From the IMG/VR virus record IMGVR_UViG_3300036832_000819, positions 1-44,687 of that record: a stretch of DNA of 44,687 bases; one strand, given 5' to 3'. This document shows, one piece after another, positions 30,556 through 37,968 of the stretch; positions within the stretch are counted from its first letter, which is position 1; every line of letters begins with the position of its first letter. Under the pieces are notes generated by a model. That model was given only the letters and a program-made list of their open reading frames with translations, ran no database searches and was not told the DNA's origin. The position numbers and the translations under genes were made by a program. The DNA comes from a virus.

Positions 30556-31725
30556 TCAATCTCCCCCAACAACTCCCCCAAACGCGAGGCCGATCAGATT
30601 GGCCCGCGCTGCCCGCTCGGAGTCCACCTCCTTGCGGATGTGCTCGTAGGTCGTCCGGGTCACTTGGGTCGACGAGTGGCGCATCACCAGCTTGACCTGG
30701 TTGTCGTCGGCGCCCGCGTAGATCAGGGCCGTCGCCAGGTTGTGGCGCAGCGGGTGCAACGAGGTGACGGGCGAGCCGGCCTTTTCGCAGATGCTCTGAA
30801 CGTAGCGGTGCAGGTTGCCGCGGTCGATGGCCGTGCCCTCGGTCTCGGTCGCGAGCACGAAGTGCGTTCCGAACTTGTACTCGGTCTCCTTCCGCAGCTG
30901 CCAGAGGGCGTCGTACAGCTCGTCGACCATCGGCACCCAGCCCTCGGAGTCTTCCGTCTTGACGTCGAAGCCGATCTCCTCGTTCGGGGCGACGAGGATC
31001 ATCCGGCGTTTGAAGTCGATCCGATTCCAGGTCAGGTTGATGATCTCCTTCTGGCGCAGGCCGGCGAAGAGCGCGAGGCAGATCGCGACGAGCCAGCGGG
31101 TGTCGGTGGCGCCGGCCACCTCGAGCAGATGTCGGGCCTCCTGCTTGGTCAGGATCGGGAAGCGGCGGCTGCGGCGCTTCTTCGGCTTGTCGTCCTTGTC
31201 GAGCTGCAGGACCGGGTTGACGCCGTTCTCGCTGAAGACGTCGTCGTGGACGGCGCGGGAGAGCATCCGCTTCAGGCAGGTGAGGACGCCGTTCTGCGTC
31301 AGCTCGGCCAGGGGCTCGCCCTTCTCCGTGCGGTACTCCCTCAGGTAGTGGACGAAGTCGCTGACCATGGCGACCCTGATGTCCCTGACCCTCTGGCCCT
31401 CACCGAAGAAGGGGTAGATGTAGCGCTCCAGCAGGCCGCGGTAGTGCTTCTCGGTCGACTTGGCGAGCGGGGCACGCTCGAGCCAGCGCTCGGCCATGTC
31501 CCGCAACCTGATGCTCTTCGGGACGGAGCTCGTCGTGCTTGTCGGCGTCTCGAGCTTGGTCTTCAGCAGGGCGAGGTACGCCTCCTGCGGGCAGGCGAAG
31601 CTGTCCTTGAGGCGGCGCTTCTTGCGGGTGATGTCGTACTTGAACCGGTTCCCGTGTGGCGAGATGCCGGGGAAGTCGGCGAGATCGTGCCTCAGGCCGC
31701 AGCCGGGGCAAGAGTCGATGATCAT
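30556..31725 (-). CDS. int: Tyrosine-recombinase integrase, 389 aa
   Basis: The enzyme integrates and, with a partner, excises the prophage. Residues 70-165 are the SAM-like core-binding domain (MAERWLERAPLAKSTEKHYR). The catalytic domain has Arg224 (AGLRQKEI), Lys256, His324 and Arg327 (LHPLRHNL), His350 (MRHSS) and Tyr360 (TTYEHI), all present. The N-terminus has CPGC and a third Cys in FACPQEAY, perhaps an arm-binding or zinc segment. The ATG at 31725 follows a start-associated motif. The last codons (FGGVVGGD) encode the arm-like CTCCCCCAA repeats. Confidence 0.95.
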   Translation of the reverse strand: MIIDSCPGCGLRHDLADFPGISPHGNRFKYDITRKKRRLKDSFACPQEAYLALLKTKLETPTSTTSSVPKSIRLRDMAERWLERAPLAKSTEKHYRGLLERYIYPFFGEGQRVRDIRVAMVSDFVHYLREYRTEKGEPLAELTQNGVLTCLKRMLSRAVHDDVFSENGVNPVLQLDKDDKPKKRRSRRFPILTKQEARHLLEVAGATDTRWLVAICLALFAGLRQKEIINLTWNRIDFKRRMILVAPNEEIGFDVKTEDSEGWVPMVDELYDALWQLRKETEYKFGTHFVLATETEGTAIDRGNLHRYVQSICEKAGSPVTSLHPLRHNLATALIYAGADDNQVKLVMRHSSTQVTRTTYEHIRKEVDSERAARANLIGLAFGGVVGGD

Positions 31726-31730
31726 GAGAG

Positions 31731-31744
31731 CTCCTTCCGTTCGT
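31731..31744 (-). promoter_or_regulatory. Start-associated motif of the integrase gene
   Basis: On the minus strand ACGAACGGAAGGAG ends 5 nt before the ATG. The gap to the previous gene is 81 bp and also holds a single ACTCCCCCA repeat at 31784-31792. Confidence 0.65.
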
Positions 31745-31806
31745 CGCGGTCGCCCGGGGTGAACGACAGTCACAGCAAATGATACTCCCCCAGGCGGACG
31801 TCCGTC

Positions 31807-32307
31807 TTACGAACCGACCCGTACGGGAGCGTCGAAGACCCAGTCGAACCAGAGCGTGCACTCCGAGTCCATGACGTAGAAGAACATCGACAAGTCGCCG
31901 TACTGCTCCTCGAGCCCGAACCGCCAGGCCCAGGGTGAGGGGATCCAGAGCCCGTCGAAGTCGTGCGCCATCGCCTCGTAGTTGAGCGGCCTCCCGAGGA
32001 ACTTCAGCTTCGAGGTCTCCGGGGGGACGGGGAGCGGGTATAGGTCGAGCAGGCTGGCCAGGTCATCGGGTGTTGCGCAGACGGCGATACGGACGTCGTC
32101 CCGGGGATGAAGGATCCAGCGCTCGTCCGACTGCTTGAACTCCTCGGCCTCCGTCCATTCCGCCCAGGAAGACGGGTGCTCGGCGTCAGGGGTATATGTC
32201 GACGTCCACAGCCCGCCTCTCGGCTTCCAGAAGAACTGCGGGTCGTTGCGGACGGGCTGAAACTTCTCGAGCTCGGGCCTCGGGCCGAGGAAGAGCTGTG
32301 GTTTCAG
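31807..32307 (-). CDS. Conserved 'GGLWTS' protein with an apparent CTG start, 166 aa
   Basis: A stop-free frame of 167 codons runs from CTG at 32307 to TAA at 31807. No ATG, GTG or TTG lies in its first 110 codons. The CTG overlaps the previous TGA and has GGGAG 8 nt upstream. The protein reads KPQLFLGPRPELEKF, then FFWKPRGGLWTSTYTPD, SSWAEWTEAEEF, DVRIAVCATPDDL and ECTLWFDWVF. I know this pattern from hypothetical actinophage proteins, so the whole frame should be real. Alternatives are a sequencing error or ribosomal slippage from the gene before. The function is unknown. Confidence 0.75.
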   Translation of the reverse strand: MKPQLFLGPRPELEKFQPVRNDPQFFWKPRGGLWTSTYTPDAEHPSSWAEWTEAEEFKQSDERWILHPRDDVRIAVCATPDDLASLLDLYPLPVPPETSKLKFLGRPLNYEAMAHDFDGLWIPSPWAWRFGLEEQYGDLSMFFYVMDSECTLWFDWVFDAPVRVGS

Positions 32308-32651
32308 GCCCGGATCTCCCAGAGCTCGATGCCTCGTCTCTTCACTTCGTCGATCATGCCCTTCGTGCCCGGGCTCTCACCGTCCCAGAAGGCGATGACG
32401 AGGTCGGGCTGCTCCTGGTCGAGCATCAGCCGGTTACGGATGTGGCCGGCGGCTCGGCCCTGCTCTCTCCACTTCGCCGGGTAGACAATCGGCGTTCCGA
32501 GACCGAGCTTCACGGCGAGGCTTCCGGCCATCCTGTCTGCACCGCCAGCCCCACCGTGAATCACGATCGTCCCTTCAGGGAGGCAGGAGAGAACCTCGCG
32601 CATCCGATCTGCGTCTCTCCAACCTCTGCTCCCGCAGACGACTACCTTCAC
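32304..32651 (-). CDS. DUF2493/SLOG-like protein, 115 aa
   Basis: The GTG overlaps the previous TGA, with GAGG just upstream. The protein begins VKVVVCGSRGWRDADRMREV and continues with IVIHGGAGGADRMAGSLAVK and DLVIAFWDGESPGTKGMIDE. The GSRxW, HGGAxGAD and FWDGxSxGT phrases are those of the DUF2493 group in the SLOG Rossmann-like superfamily, thought to bind nucleotides or their derivatives. Its phage role is unknown. It is followed directly by the CTG-start gene. Confidence 0.87.
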   Translation of the reverse strand: MKVVVCGSRGWRDADRMREVLSCLPEGTIVIHGGAGGADRMAGSLAVKLGLGTPIVYPAKWREQGRAAGHIRNRLMLDQEQPDLVIAFWDGESPGTKGMIDEVKRRGIELWEIRA

Positions 32652-32851
32652 GCCGCCTCGGCCAGCTCCTTCGGTCTGCGCCCCCTGCGAGCGACCTTCG
32701 TGCCCGTCGCCTTGTCGGCGCAGCTGCCGCAGAGGTCGGCCTGCTTCGAGCCTCGGCGTGCGTCCATGTAATTGACACGCATCGTCGCGCCCGATTGCTC
32801 CTCGACTTCGCTCCCGCACTGGTCGCAGACCAGCACAGTTTTCCTTGCCAT
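32648..32851 (-). CDS. Zinc-finger small protein, 67 aa
   Basis: The ATG follows CGAACGGGAGGAG, a variant of the start-associated motif, by 2 nt. The protein starts MARKTVLVCDQCGSEVEEQS and has a second pair in LCGSCADK, so CxxC...CxxC binds zinc. The end (ARRGRRPKELAEAA) has an AT-hook-like RRGRRP, which suggests DNA binding. It heads a three-gene coupled group with the DUF2493-like and GGLWTS genes. Confidence 0.78.
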   Translation of the reverse strand: MARKTVLVCDQCGSEVEEQSGATMRVNYMDARRGSKQADLCGSCADKATGTKVARRGRRPKELAEAA

Positions 32852-32853
32852 TA

Positions 32854-32866
32854 CTCCTCCCGTTCG
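32854..32866 (-). promoter_or_regulatory. Variant start-associated motif
   Basis: On the minus strand it reads CGAACGGGAGGAG and lies 2 nt before the ATG at 32851, in the short gap between two coupled groups of early genes. Confidence 0.55.
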
Positions 32867-32881
32867 TCGATGACCGAAGGA

Positions 32882-33061
32882 TTAGACCACATTGCGACGA
32901 CGGAGTTTCGCGATGACCTCGAGGAGCTCGACGATATGCCGTGCGCAGTTCTGGCGCATCGACGGCGGGTATCTCCCTTTCGGAGGGTAGAACGTGTCGT
33001 CCCAAGCGTTGAGGCGCAGGAAGTCCCGCGCCTCACGCTCGGCTTTCGTGATCCCGCTCAC
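32882..33061 (-). CDS. Small hypothetical protein, 59 aa
   Basis: The GTG overlaps the TGA of the previous gene (GTGA). The protein begins VSGITKAEREARDFLRLNAW and ends in a basic helix (IVELLEVIAKLRRRNVV). It looks helical and may bind nucleic acid. No family is recognised. Confidence 0.65.
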   Translation of the reverse strand: MSGITKAEREARDFLRLNAWDDTFYPPKGRYPPSMRQNCARHIVELLEVIAKLRRRNVV

Positions 33062-33261
33062 GCCACCAGGCGGTTCTCTCGGAGCAGGTCCCGGATGGAG
33101 TCCTCCGACATTGACACGTTGCCGGTAATCGCGATCCACCTCACCCGGTCGACGAGCTCGTCCTTCGTCAGGTGGAAGGGGTCGAAGGATTCGACGTACC
33201 GGCCGGCGCGAAGGAGCACCGTTCCGTCCCTGTTCTTCCGCAAGGTGACGGTCTTCCTCAT
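33058..33261 (-). CDS. Small hypothetical protein, 67 aa
   Basis: The ATG overlaps the preceding TGA. The protein begins MRKTVTLRKNRDGTVLLRAG and has FHLTKDELVDRVRWIAITG, with an N-terminal beta segment and helices after. No family is recognised. It is part of the coupled early chain. Confidence 0.68.
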   Translation of the reverse strand: MRKTVTLRKNRDGTVLLRAGRYVESFDPFHLTKDELVDRVRWIAITGNVSMSEDSIRDLLRENRLVA

Positions 33262-33755
33262 CGGAATCGCCTCTTGCTCGTTCCGTACTGCCACTCTCGG
33301 CGCATGAGCTGGGCGCCTGTCGCGCCCGTCGAGCGGTACTTGTTCGTCACCCCCCGGGCGAGCGAGAGCAGCTTGTCGTCGGCCAGGTTCTCGAGCATGC
33401 GCTTCTCGGCGGCAGTGAGGTTGGCCCTGACCATGGCCCTGCCCACTGCAGAAAGACGCCAGCGTCCGGTCTCGTCCGGGTCTTTCTCCATCGCCCCGTA
33501 ACGAGTCAGCCAGGAGAACCTCGAGCCGACGCACTGCCTCGCGTTCTCGACGTCGAGTCCGATGACGAGCACCATCTCCTCGGTCATCACGTAGCCGTCC
33601 GAGTCGGCGTGCTCGTTGACGAGGGCGAGGAGCTCGACGTCGGAGAAGTCCTCGATCGTCAGGGAGTCCGGGCCTTCGCCCGTGTTGCCCACCAGCCTGA
33701 GGGCGGGTTGCTGCGAGGGCGCTACGTCAAGGGGTTGACGTGCCCTAGCCACCAT
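33258..33755 (-). CDS. Winged-helix-like early regulator, 165 aa
   Basis: The ATG overlaps the previous gene by 11 nt. Residues about 33-105 resemble a winged helix: LTIEDFSDVELLALVNEHAD, TEEMVLVIGLDVENARQC and SRFSWLTRYGAMEKDP with RWRLSAVG as the wing. The C-terminal helices (LTAAEKRMLENLADDKLLSL) may dimerise. It is likely a DNA-binding regulator of phage genes. It follows another protein with winged-helix motifs. Confidence 0.72.
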   Translation of the reverse strand: MVARARQPLDVAPSQQPALRLVGNTGEGPDSLTIEDFSDVELLALVNEHADSDGYVMTEEMVLVIGLDVENARQCVGSRFSWLTRYGAMEKDPDETGRWRLSAVGRAMVRANLTAAEKRMLENLADDKLLSLARGVTNKYRSTGATGAQLMRREWQYGTSKRRFR

Positions 33756-34446
33756 TGCTCACCACCTTGTATTGGGTTGTCTGGTTCCCGTGCTCTCTCG
33801 GGAGCGCCTCGAGCTCCCCGTCCTCGGCGAGGATACGAACAGCGAAGTCGACCTGTGCGCGGTGGAACCCGACCTTTTCCGCGACGTCAGCTCGCGTCCA
33901 GATCCTGTCGGGCTCGGCCTGCATGGCCTTCCTGACCCTGTCGAGCTTCTCGGCCGAGACCATCTTGCGAATGTTGCTCTTCCCTCCCCCCAGGGGCTTC
34001 TTCTTCTCGGCGCCGGGAGGTGTCGCCGTCTCGGCGATCTTGAAGCCGAGCGGGGCTGCGCCCATTGCCCCGGGGGCCTTGGGCATGCGCCCCTTGTTCT
34101 GGACGTCTCCTCGCTGACGGAGGACCTGGATTGCTCCCGAGACTGACGTCGAGTGCAGGCCTGTCTTGCCCGCGACCTCGGCGATTGTCCAAGTCTTCGC
34201 CGGCTCGGCCCACATGACCCGGAAGATGCGTTCGACCGTCTCCTCGGACGGCCCGCCGTTCTTCCCGTCTTCTTTCTGTGACGCGTAGCTCTCCGGATCT
34301 GCGACTCGGAGCATTCTCTGCACCTGCCTGAGCTCCTCGAGAATCTCTGCGAGCTCGGCCTGCTTCGCGTCGCGCTGCTCGATCAGCGCCGCCTCCTCCG
34401 ATTTCAACGGCGCGATCAGCGCCGCGATGCGCTCCTTCACTGCCAT
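33745..34446 (-). CDS. Coiled coil plus two winged-helix-like domains, 233 aa
   Basis: Residues 1-50 form a coiled coil (LKSEEAALIEQRDAKQAELA). Two similar HTH units follow: ERIFRVMWAEPAKTWTIAEV...GLHSTSVSGAIQVLRQRG at about 75-115, and KAMQAEPDRIWTRADV...GFHRAQVDFAVRILAEDG at about 175-220. Both share AEPxxxWTxAxV, suggesting internal duplication. It is probably a DNA-binding protein bridging sites as a dimer. A degenerate start-associated motif (CCCGACAGAAAGGA) lies upstream. Confidence 0.75.
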   Translation of the reverse strand: MAVKERIAALIAPLKSEEAALIEQRDAKQAELAEILEELRQVQRMLRVADPESYASQKEDGKNGGPSEETVERIFRVMWAEPAKTWTIAEVAGKTGLHSTSVSGAIQVLRQRGDVQNKGRMPKAPGAMGAAPLGFKIAETATPPGAEKKKPLGGGKSNIRKMVSAEKLDRVRKAMQAEPDRIWTRADVAEKVGFHRAQVDFAVRILAEDGELEALPREHGNQTTQYKVVSNGG

Positions 34447-34498
34447 AGAGGGGATCCTTTCTGTCGGGGTAGTGAAGTGTTAGCACAGACCATGGACA

Positions 34499-34786
34499 TC
34501 AGTTGCGCAAAGAGCGGGAAAAACCATCGCGGGAAAGGCGGTTTTGCAGGGCGGATACCCTCGCGTCGACCACGACAAGGGCGGTTTGGACGTCGAGCTC
34601 GAGCGCCAGCTCGGCCGCGGTCGGATGCACGATCGCATCCAGCGCCTTGATCTGCTCGGAGATCCGTGTGACCAGCACCTCCGAGTAGGAGCCGGCTTCG
34701 ACCAGTCGACGGAGCCGTCCGACGTCCTCGGCCAGGAGCAGCAGACGTCGAAGGATCAGCTCTCGTTGCTCGTCGAGCTCTTGCAC
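34499..34786 (-). CDS. Helical coiled-coil protein, 95 aa
   Basis: The GTG at 34786 lies inside the end of the upstream gene, overlapping by 31 nt, without a clear ribosome site, so coupling is assumed. The protein is almost wholly helical (LDEQRELILRRLLLLAEDVG, then LALELDVQTALVVVDARVSA). No family is recognised. Confidence 0.6.
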   Translation of the reverse strand: MQELDEQRELILRRLLLLAEDVGRLRRLVEAGSYSEVLVTRISEQIKALDAIVHPTAAELALELDVQTALVVVDARVSALQNRLSRDGFSRSLRN

Positions 34787-35064
34787 CGAAGCAGGTAGTC
34801 GAGCGAGCAGACGACGATCGCATTCTCTGCGTGCTGGCCCGGGCGGACGACGACGAGCACCCAGTCCTTCTTCTCGTTTCGGCCGTGCCTCTTCGCCGCC
34901 TCGATCCAGCGACCCTCGGGGACGCCGCGCTTCGAGCGCTTCACCTGGACGGCCTCGACCGTGCCGACGCAGTCGGACTGGCCGTACCCGTCCGGGCCTC
35001 GCCGGCTACCTCCGAACAGACTGCAGATCCGTCGCTCGCAGGCCTTCCAGGCGGTGTCAGGCAC
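34756..35064 (-). CDS. Holliday-junction-resolvase-like nuclease candidate, 102 aa
   Basis: The GTG overlaps the previous stop. The start TAWKACERRICSLFGGSRRG resembles the WKxxERRxxxxFGGxR opening of small phage resolvase-like nucleases. VEAVQVKRSK gives an E-x-(Q)-x-K element, then ERHGRNEKKDWVLVVV-like strands follow. The PD-(D/E)xK set is only partly convincing. A role in recombination or DNA debranching before packaging is possible. Confidence 0.6.
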   Translation of the reverse strand: MPDTAWKACERRICSLFGGSRRGPDGYGQSDCVGTVEAVQVKRSKRGVPEGRWIEAAKRHGRNEKKDWVLVVVRPGQHAENAIVVCSLDYLLRCKSSTSNES

Positions 35065-35554
35065 GTAACTCCCTGACGAGCGCGTCGAAGGACGCGAGCT
35101 CCTTCTTGTCGACGACGTAGTAGAGCTCGTCCTGGCCGAGCCCGGAGTCGTAGAGGGTCTGCGCCCTCCAGCGCGGCCTGGTGGCCATGGGGACGTAGAG
35201 CATGCCGCCGGTCGGTTGCGAGACGAGCACGATTGCGATCGGACAGTGGCCTGCCGCCTCCTTGCGATCCCAGCCGACCACGGTGTCAGGGAGGGCTATG
35301 GGAAACGGGAAGCGCACGGGGTCGTCCGACCACTCGTACCGGGACGACTTCACCTCGATGTTGCCCTGGAACACATGCAGGTCGGTCTCCAGACGGAAGA
35401 GCGGGATCTCGTCGTGCCCCTGGACGATCTTGAGCGGAGGCTGGTAGGCGACGACTCCTGCGGCCTGGAGTCGGTTCGCGACGAGAGCGGTATAGCCGTA
35501 GCCGAGGAACAGTCGCTCCCGGAACTTCTGGTCGGGCAGGAGCCATCCCGTCAA
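35057..35554 (-). CDS. PD-(D/E)xK-like nuclease candidate, 165 aa
   Basis: The TTG overlaps the preceding TGA (TTGA). The key phrase FRLETDLHVFQGNIEVKSS has Asp then Glu-x-Lys across two strands, as in PD-(D/E)xK nucleases, followed by basic residues and strands (CPIAIVLVSQPTGGMLYVPM). The N-terminus (FRERLFLGYGYTALVANRLQ) is helical with a typical Glu. The substrate is unknown. It lies next to another nuclease-like gene. Confidence 0.62.
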   Translation of the reverse strand: MTGWLLPDQKFRERLFLGYGYTALVANRLQAAGVVAYQPPLKIVQGHDEIPLFRLETDLHVFQGNIEVKSSRYEWSDDPVRFPFPIALPDTVVGWDRKEAAGHCPIAIVLVSQPTGGMLYVPMATRPRWRAQTLYDSGLGQDELYYVVDKKELASFDALVRELRA

Positions 35555-35832
35555 CCGAGCACCTTGAGCGCGTTGCGCACCGAGAGCGCGTCCATGAACA
35601 CGACCTCGTACTCCTTCACTCCTTGCTCGCGCCAGTACCAGCGGTAGTGCTTGAACCTCTTCGCGAGCTCCTCGTCCTGCGTCATCGCGACAACCTGCGT
35701 CTGTGCTCGGTCGACCCAGAAGCTCTTGAAGGATCGGAGCTCCTCCTGCGTCGCCCGCCTCGAGGCCGCGATGATCTTCAGCCTTTCCGGCACTACCTCC
35801 CCTCGCGCACGCTTGGGGGTGAGCCGGCTCAC
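35551..35832 (-). CDS. Basic hypothetical protein, 93 aa
   Basis: The GTG at 35832 overlaps the preceding TGA. The protein begins VSRLTPKRARGEVVPERLKI and is basic, with FKSFWVDRAQTQVVAMTQDE and RFKHYRWYWREQGVKEYEVV as mixed strand-helix segments. No family is recognised. A longer frame upstream lies in the next gene and is rejected. Confidence 0.65.
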   Translation of the reverse strand: MSRLTPKRARGEVVPERLKIIAASRRATQEELRSFKSFWVDRAQTQVVAMTQDEELAKRFKHYRWYWREQGVKEYEVVFMDALSVRNALKVLG

Positions 35833-36026
35833 GGCCGACCCGCCTTCCAGATCGTCCCGTCGCCCCACGACATGACGAGGAGCGACTCGTCCTCTCGGGC
35901 CTTGGTCATGTCGATGGCGTGCTCGGCCCACTCGAACGAGGCGAACGGGCCTGCGACGACCCTGGCCTCTCTCTCGTCGCCGCCCTCGTACACCGAGACG
36001 ACGTAGAACGGCGGCTCTCCGGGCAT
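35829..36026 (-). CDS. Small hypothetical protein, 65 aa
   Basis: The ATG overlaps the TGA of the HNH gene by one base. The protein begins MPGEPPFYVVSVYEGGDERE and continues with AGPFASFEWAEHAIDMTKAR, a pattern of small beta-alpha proteins in phages with 'V..GPF.s...A...'. The function is unknown. Confidence 0.65.
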   Translation of the reverse strand: MPGEPPFYVVSVYEGGDEREARVVAGPFASFEWAEHAIDMTKAREDESLLVMSWGDGTIWKAGRP

Positions 36027-36700
36027 CAGACCGGCACCGTCCCGCAGGTGGGGCAGGGACCTTCGCCCGTGTACTCTTCGGCCTCCGGGTGGTAGTTCCA
36101 GGAGAACCAGCTGAGCACGTCGACCAGGGTGTAGTAGCCCTCGTCCTCGGATCGCCCGATCATCTCCGCGCACTTCGAGAGCTGGTCCCGCAGGATCGAC
36201 TCACCGTCCTCGAGGCTGTCCTTGGGCACCGTGAACACGACGCGGCTCTTGCCGCGCTTGGGCGCCTTGGGGAGGTCTTCTCGACGCTTTCGGGGCTTCC
36301 GCCGGCCGCACTCGCTGCAGAGCTCTGGCTGTTCGGAACTGACGAAGGGGTCAGCGTCGACTGACGAGCCCCAGACGAGCTCGAGCTCCGCGCCTCCCGG
36401 CCAGATCCAGTAGAGGCATCCCGTCTCGGGCTCGTAGCGGATGCCGGCGCCGTAGCCGCCGATCTTGCCGGTGACGTCTTCGTGGTGATCCCAGCACAGG
36501 GGCAGCAGGTTCGGGAGCGTGACGCCCGAGACGGTCACCCAGTCGAACGGCTTGCCCATGAAGCTTCGCGACCAGAGGTGATGGGCGTGATCGGCGAGCC
36601 GGCCACAGGTCGGTACCGCACACAGCGGCCCGACCTTGTAGCGCGGCCCGTCGGTTCCCCGGACGAGCGGGAAGGGCGCGTCTCCGATCGACCAGGTCAA
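36026..36700 (-). CDS. HNH-type endonuclease, 224 aa
   Basis: The TTG at 36700 overlaps the previous TGA (TTGA). The N-terminal 80 residues carry an HNH module: CAVPTC (27-32), DHAHHLW (37-43), LPNLLPLCWDHHED (62-75), with the central Asn64 and paired His. Two more cysteine pairs (CSECGRRK and CPTC at the end) may form zinc ribbons, and the middle is Lys/Arg-rich. HNH enzymes cut DNA during packaging, homing or defence. Its place among early genes rather than beside the terminase makes a packaging role less certain. Confidence 0.75.
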   Translation of the reverse strand: MTWSIGDAPFPLVRGTDGPRYKVGPLCAVPTCGRLADHAHHLWSRSFMGKPFDWVTVSGVTLPNLLPLCWDHHEDVTGKIGGYGAGIRYEPETGCLYWIWPGGAELELVWGSSVDADPFVSSEQPELCSECGRRKPRKRREDLPKAPKRGKSRVVFTVPKDSLEDGESILRDQLSKCAEMIGRSEDEGYYTLVDVLSWFSWNYHPEAEEYTGEGPCPTCGTVPV

Positions 36701-37194
36701 CGAGCCGCCTTGAGCCGGTACTCGTACAACGCGCCTCGGTGGTTGGAGTCTCGGCGCTCGAGCTCCCCGTCTCGGTACATCTCCCGCAGCCGTCCGTTGA
36801 CGGCGCTCTTCAGGTAGCGGCAGTGCTCCTTGCTCTTGCCGTACTGCTCGGCGATCCAGAGGCCCGTGTACCACTTCCCGTCGGCGAGCACCACGTTGCG
36901 GAGCCAGTCGACCTGCTCCCGGCGCGGACGCTTGTCATATGCGGGCGCTCGGATCCTGTCCTCGTCCGCAACGACCGTGTGCTTGCTCTTGGGCTTCTCC
37001 GCTGGTGTCGCGCCGCCGTTGAGTTGCGTCTGCAACGCCTGCAGGATGTCCTTCTGCAGGTAGACGAGCTCGAACACCATCTGCGTCAGGGCGTCGGTGT
37101 CGCCCTCGAGCTTCTGCAGGGCCTCCTGCAGCTCCGGGGTCAACGACACGACGGTCTCTTGAACGACGGGCTCCTGTTGTTGTCGACGAAACAT
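36697..37194 (-). CDS. Probable winged-helix DNA-binding protein, 165 aa
   Basis: The ATG follows AAACGGAAGGAG, a near-copy of the start-associated motif, by 5 nt. Residues about 15-58 are a helical dimerisation segment (LQEALQKLEGDTDALTQMVF). Residues about 90-160 look like a winged helix (VDWLRNVVLADGKWYTGLWI, then RYLKSAVNGRLREMYRDGEL with a final YEYRL strand). It may regulate early genes. It heads the group down to the 32.9-kb genes. Confidence 0.7.
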   Translation of the reverse strand: MFRRQQQEPVVQETVVSLTPELQEALQKLEGDTDALTQMVFELVYLQKDILQALQTQLNGGATPAEKPKSKHTVVADEDRIRAPAYDKRPRREQVDWLRNVVLADGKWYTGLWIAEQYGKSKEHCRYLKSAVNGRLREMYRDGELERRDSNHRGALYEYRLKAAR

Positions 37195-37199
37195 CTCTG

Positions 37200-37211
37200 C
37201 TCCTTCCGTTT
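37200..37211 (-). promoter_or_regulatory. Start-associated motif variant
   Basis: On the minus strand it reads AAACGGAAGGAG and overlaps the end of the upstream gene by two bases. It lies 5 nt before the ATG at 37194. Confidence 0.55.
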
Positions 37212-37836
37212 ACTTCTTGCCCCGTCTCAGCAGCCGCACCGGGATGTCGCGCCGGAAGTCGGCGAACGGCGCCACCGGCACGCCGTAGTCCTCGAGCTTC
37301 AGGTCGGTGAAGAGCTGGAGCGGGTAGGCGTACTGCGCCCGGAACCCGTCCTGGCCGGGGATGACCTTCCCCCAGAGGGAGACGGCGCCGATCGCGTCGG
37401 CCGAGTTGGCGTACGGGGAGCTGACGAGCGAGCTACGACCCCGGAGTGCGTAGATGCCGCAGGTGCAGCCCTCCTCCGGGGGCTCCTGCGGGACTTCCAC
37501 GACCTCGTAGCCCCAGCCGTCCGGGAGTTGCATCAGCGGCAGCGGGACGTCGTTCAGCATCCGAACGTCCTGGCCCATCATCTCGTAGCCGTAGGCCCAG
37601 TCGCGCACCCTGAGGCCGTTGCCGATGTCTCGCTCCACCTGCTGCCGGCCCGTCGGCACGATGTGCCCGCCGCGCTGGGCGGCGTAGCGGTACCTCGGCG
37701 GGCGTGAGCACCCCGCCTGCAGCGCCTCCTTCGGCGTCCAGACCGTCTGGTTGTTGAGCGAGCAGAGGAAGCCCTCGATCACCGTCCAGCTGCGCCAGCC
37801 GACCTCGGGGGTGATGCCATCCGGGATGACTGTCAC
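37210..37836 (-). CDS. Conserved actinophage-type protein of unknown function, 208 aa
   Basis: The GTG overlaps the previous TGA. The protein has VGWRSWTVIEGFLCSLNNQT at the start, GCTCGIYALRGRS in the middle, and GAVSLWGKVIPGQDGFRAQY with AYPLQLF after it. Hypothetical proteins with CxCGIYA, VxLWGxV and GYRAxxAYP are, to my knowledge, frequent in actinophages and some actinobacteria. The Cys pair may bind metal. The role is unknown. Confidence 0.8.
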   Translation of the reverse strand: MTVIPDGITPEVGWRSWTVIEGFLCSLNNQTVWTPKEALQAGCSRPPRYRYAAQRGGHIVPTGRQQVERDIGNGLRVRDWAYGYEMMGQDVRMLNDVPLPLMQLPDGWGYEVVEVPQEPPEEGCTCGIYALRGRSSLVSSPYANSADAIGAVSLWGKVIPGQDGFRAQYAYPLQLFTDLKLEDYGVPVAPFADFRRDIPVRLLRRGKK

Positions 37837-37967
37837 GCCGGTACCGGCTCTCCCTCGGGGATCGCCTCGGGCACTTCGGCCGGCTCGACCTTGTACGGGT
37901 CCTCCGCGGGAACCGGGTCGACGATCGGCTCGATCGTGTAGGGCTTGTCCTCCTTGCCGATCTCCAT
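37833..37967 (-). CDS. Acidic Pro/Glu-rich peptide, 44 aa
   Basis: GGAGGAGG lies about 8 nt before the ATG and the TGA overlaps the next GTG. The peptide begins MEIGKEDKPYTIEPIVDPVP and repeats the theme PYTIEP/PYKVEP, ending EGEPVPA. It is surely disordered. It is supported by the good ribosome site and coupling. Confidence 0.6.
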   Translation of the reverse strand: MEIGKEDKPYTIEPIVDPVPAEDPYKVEPAEVPEAIPEGEPVPA

Positions 37968-37968
37968 G

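Noticed and set aside
30532-31782. A 416-codon plus-strand frame opposite the integrase
   Set aside because: The minus-strand integrase has all catalytic residues; the plus frame is a shadow.
36739-37707. A 322-codon plus-strand frame in the early region
   Set aside because: It is antisense to coupled minus-strand genes, one of them with a conserved actinophage-type pattern, and is Leu/Val/Arg-rich without a ribosome site.
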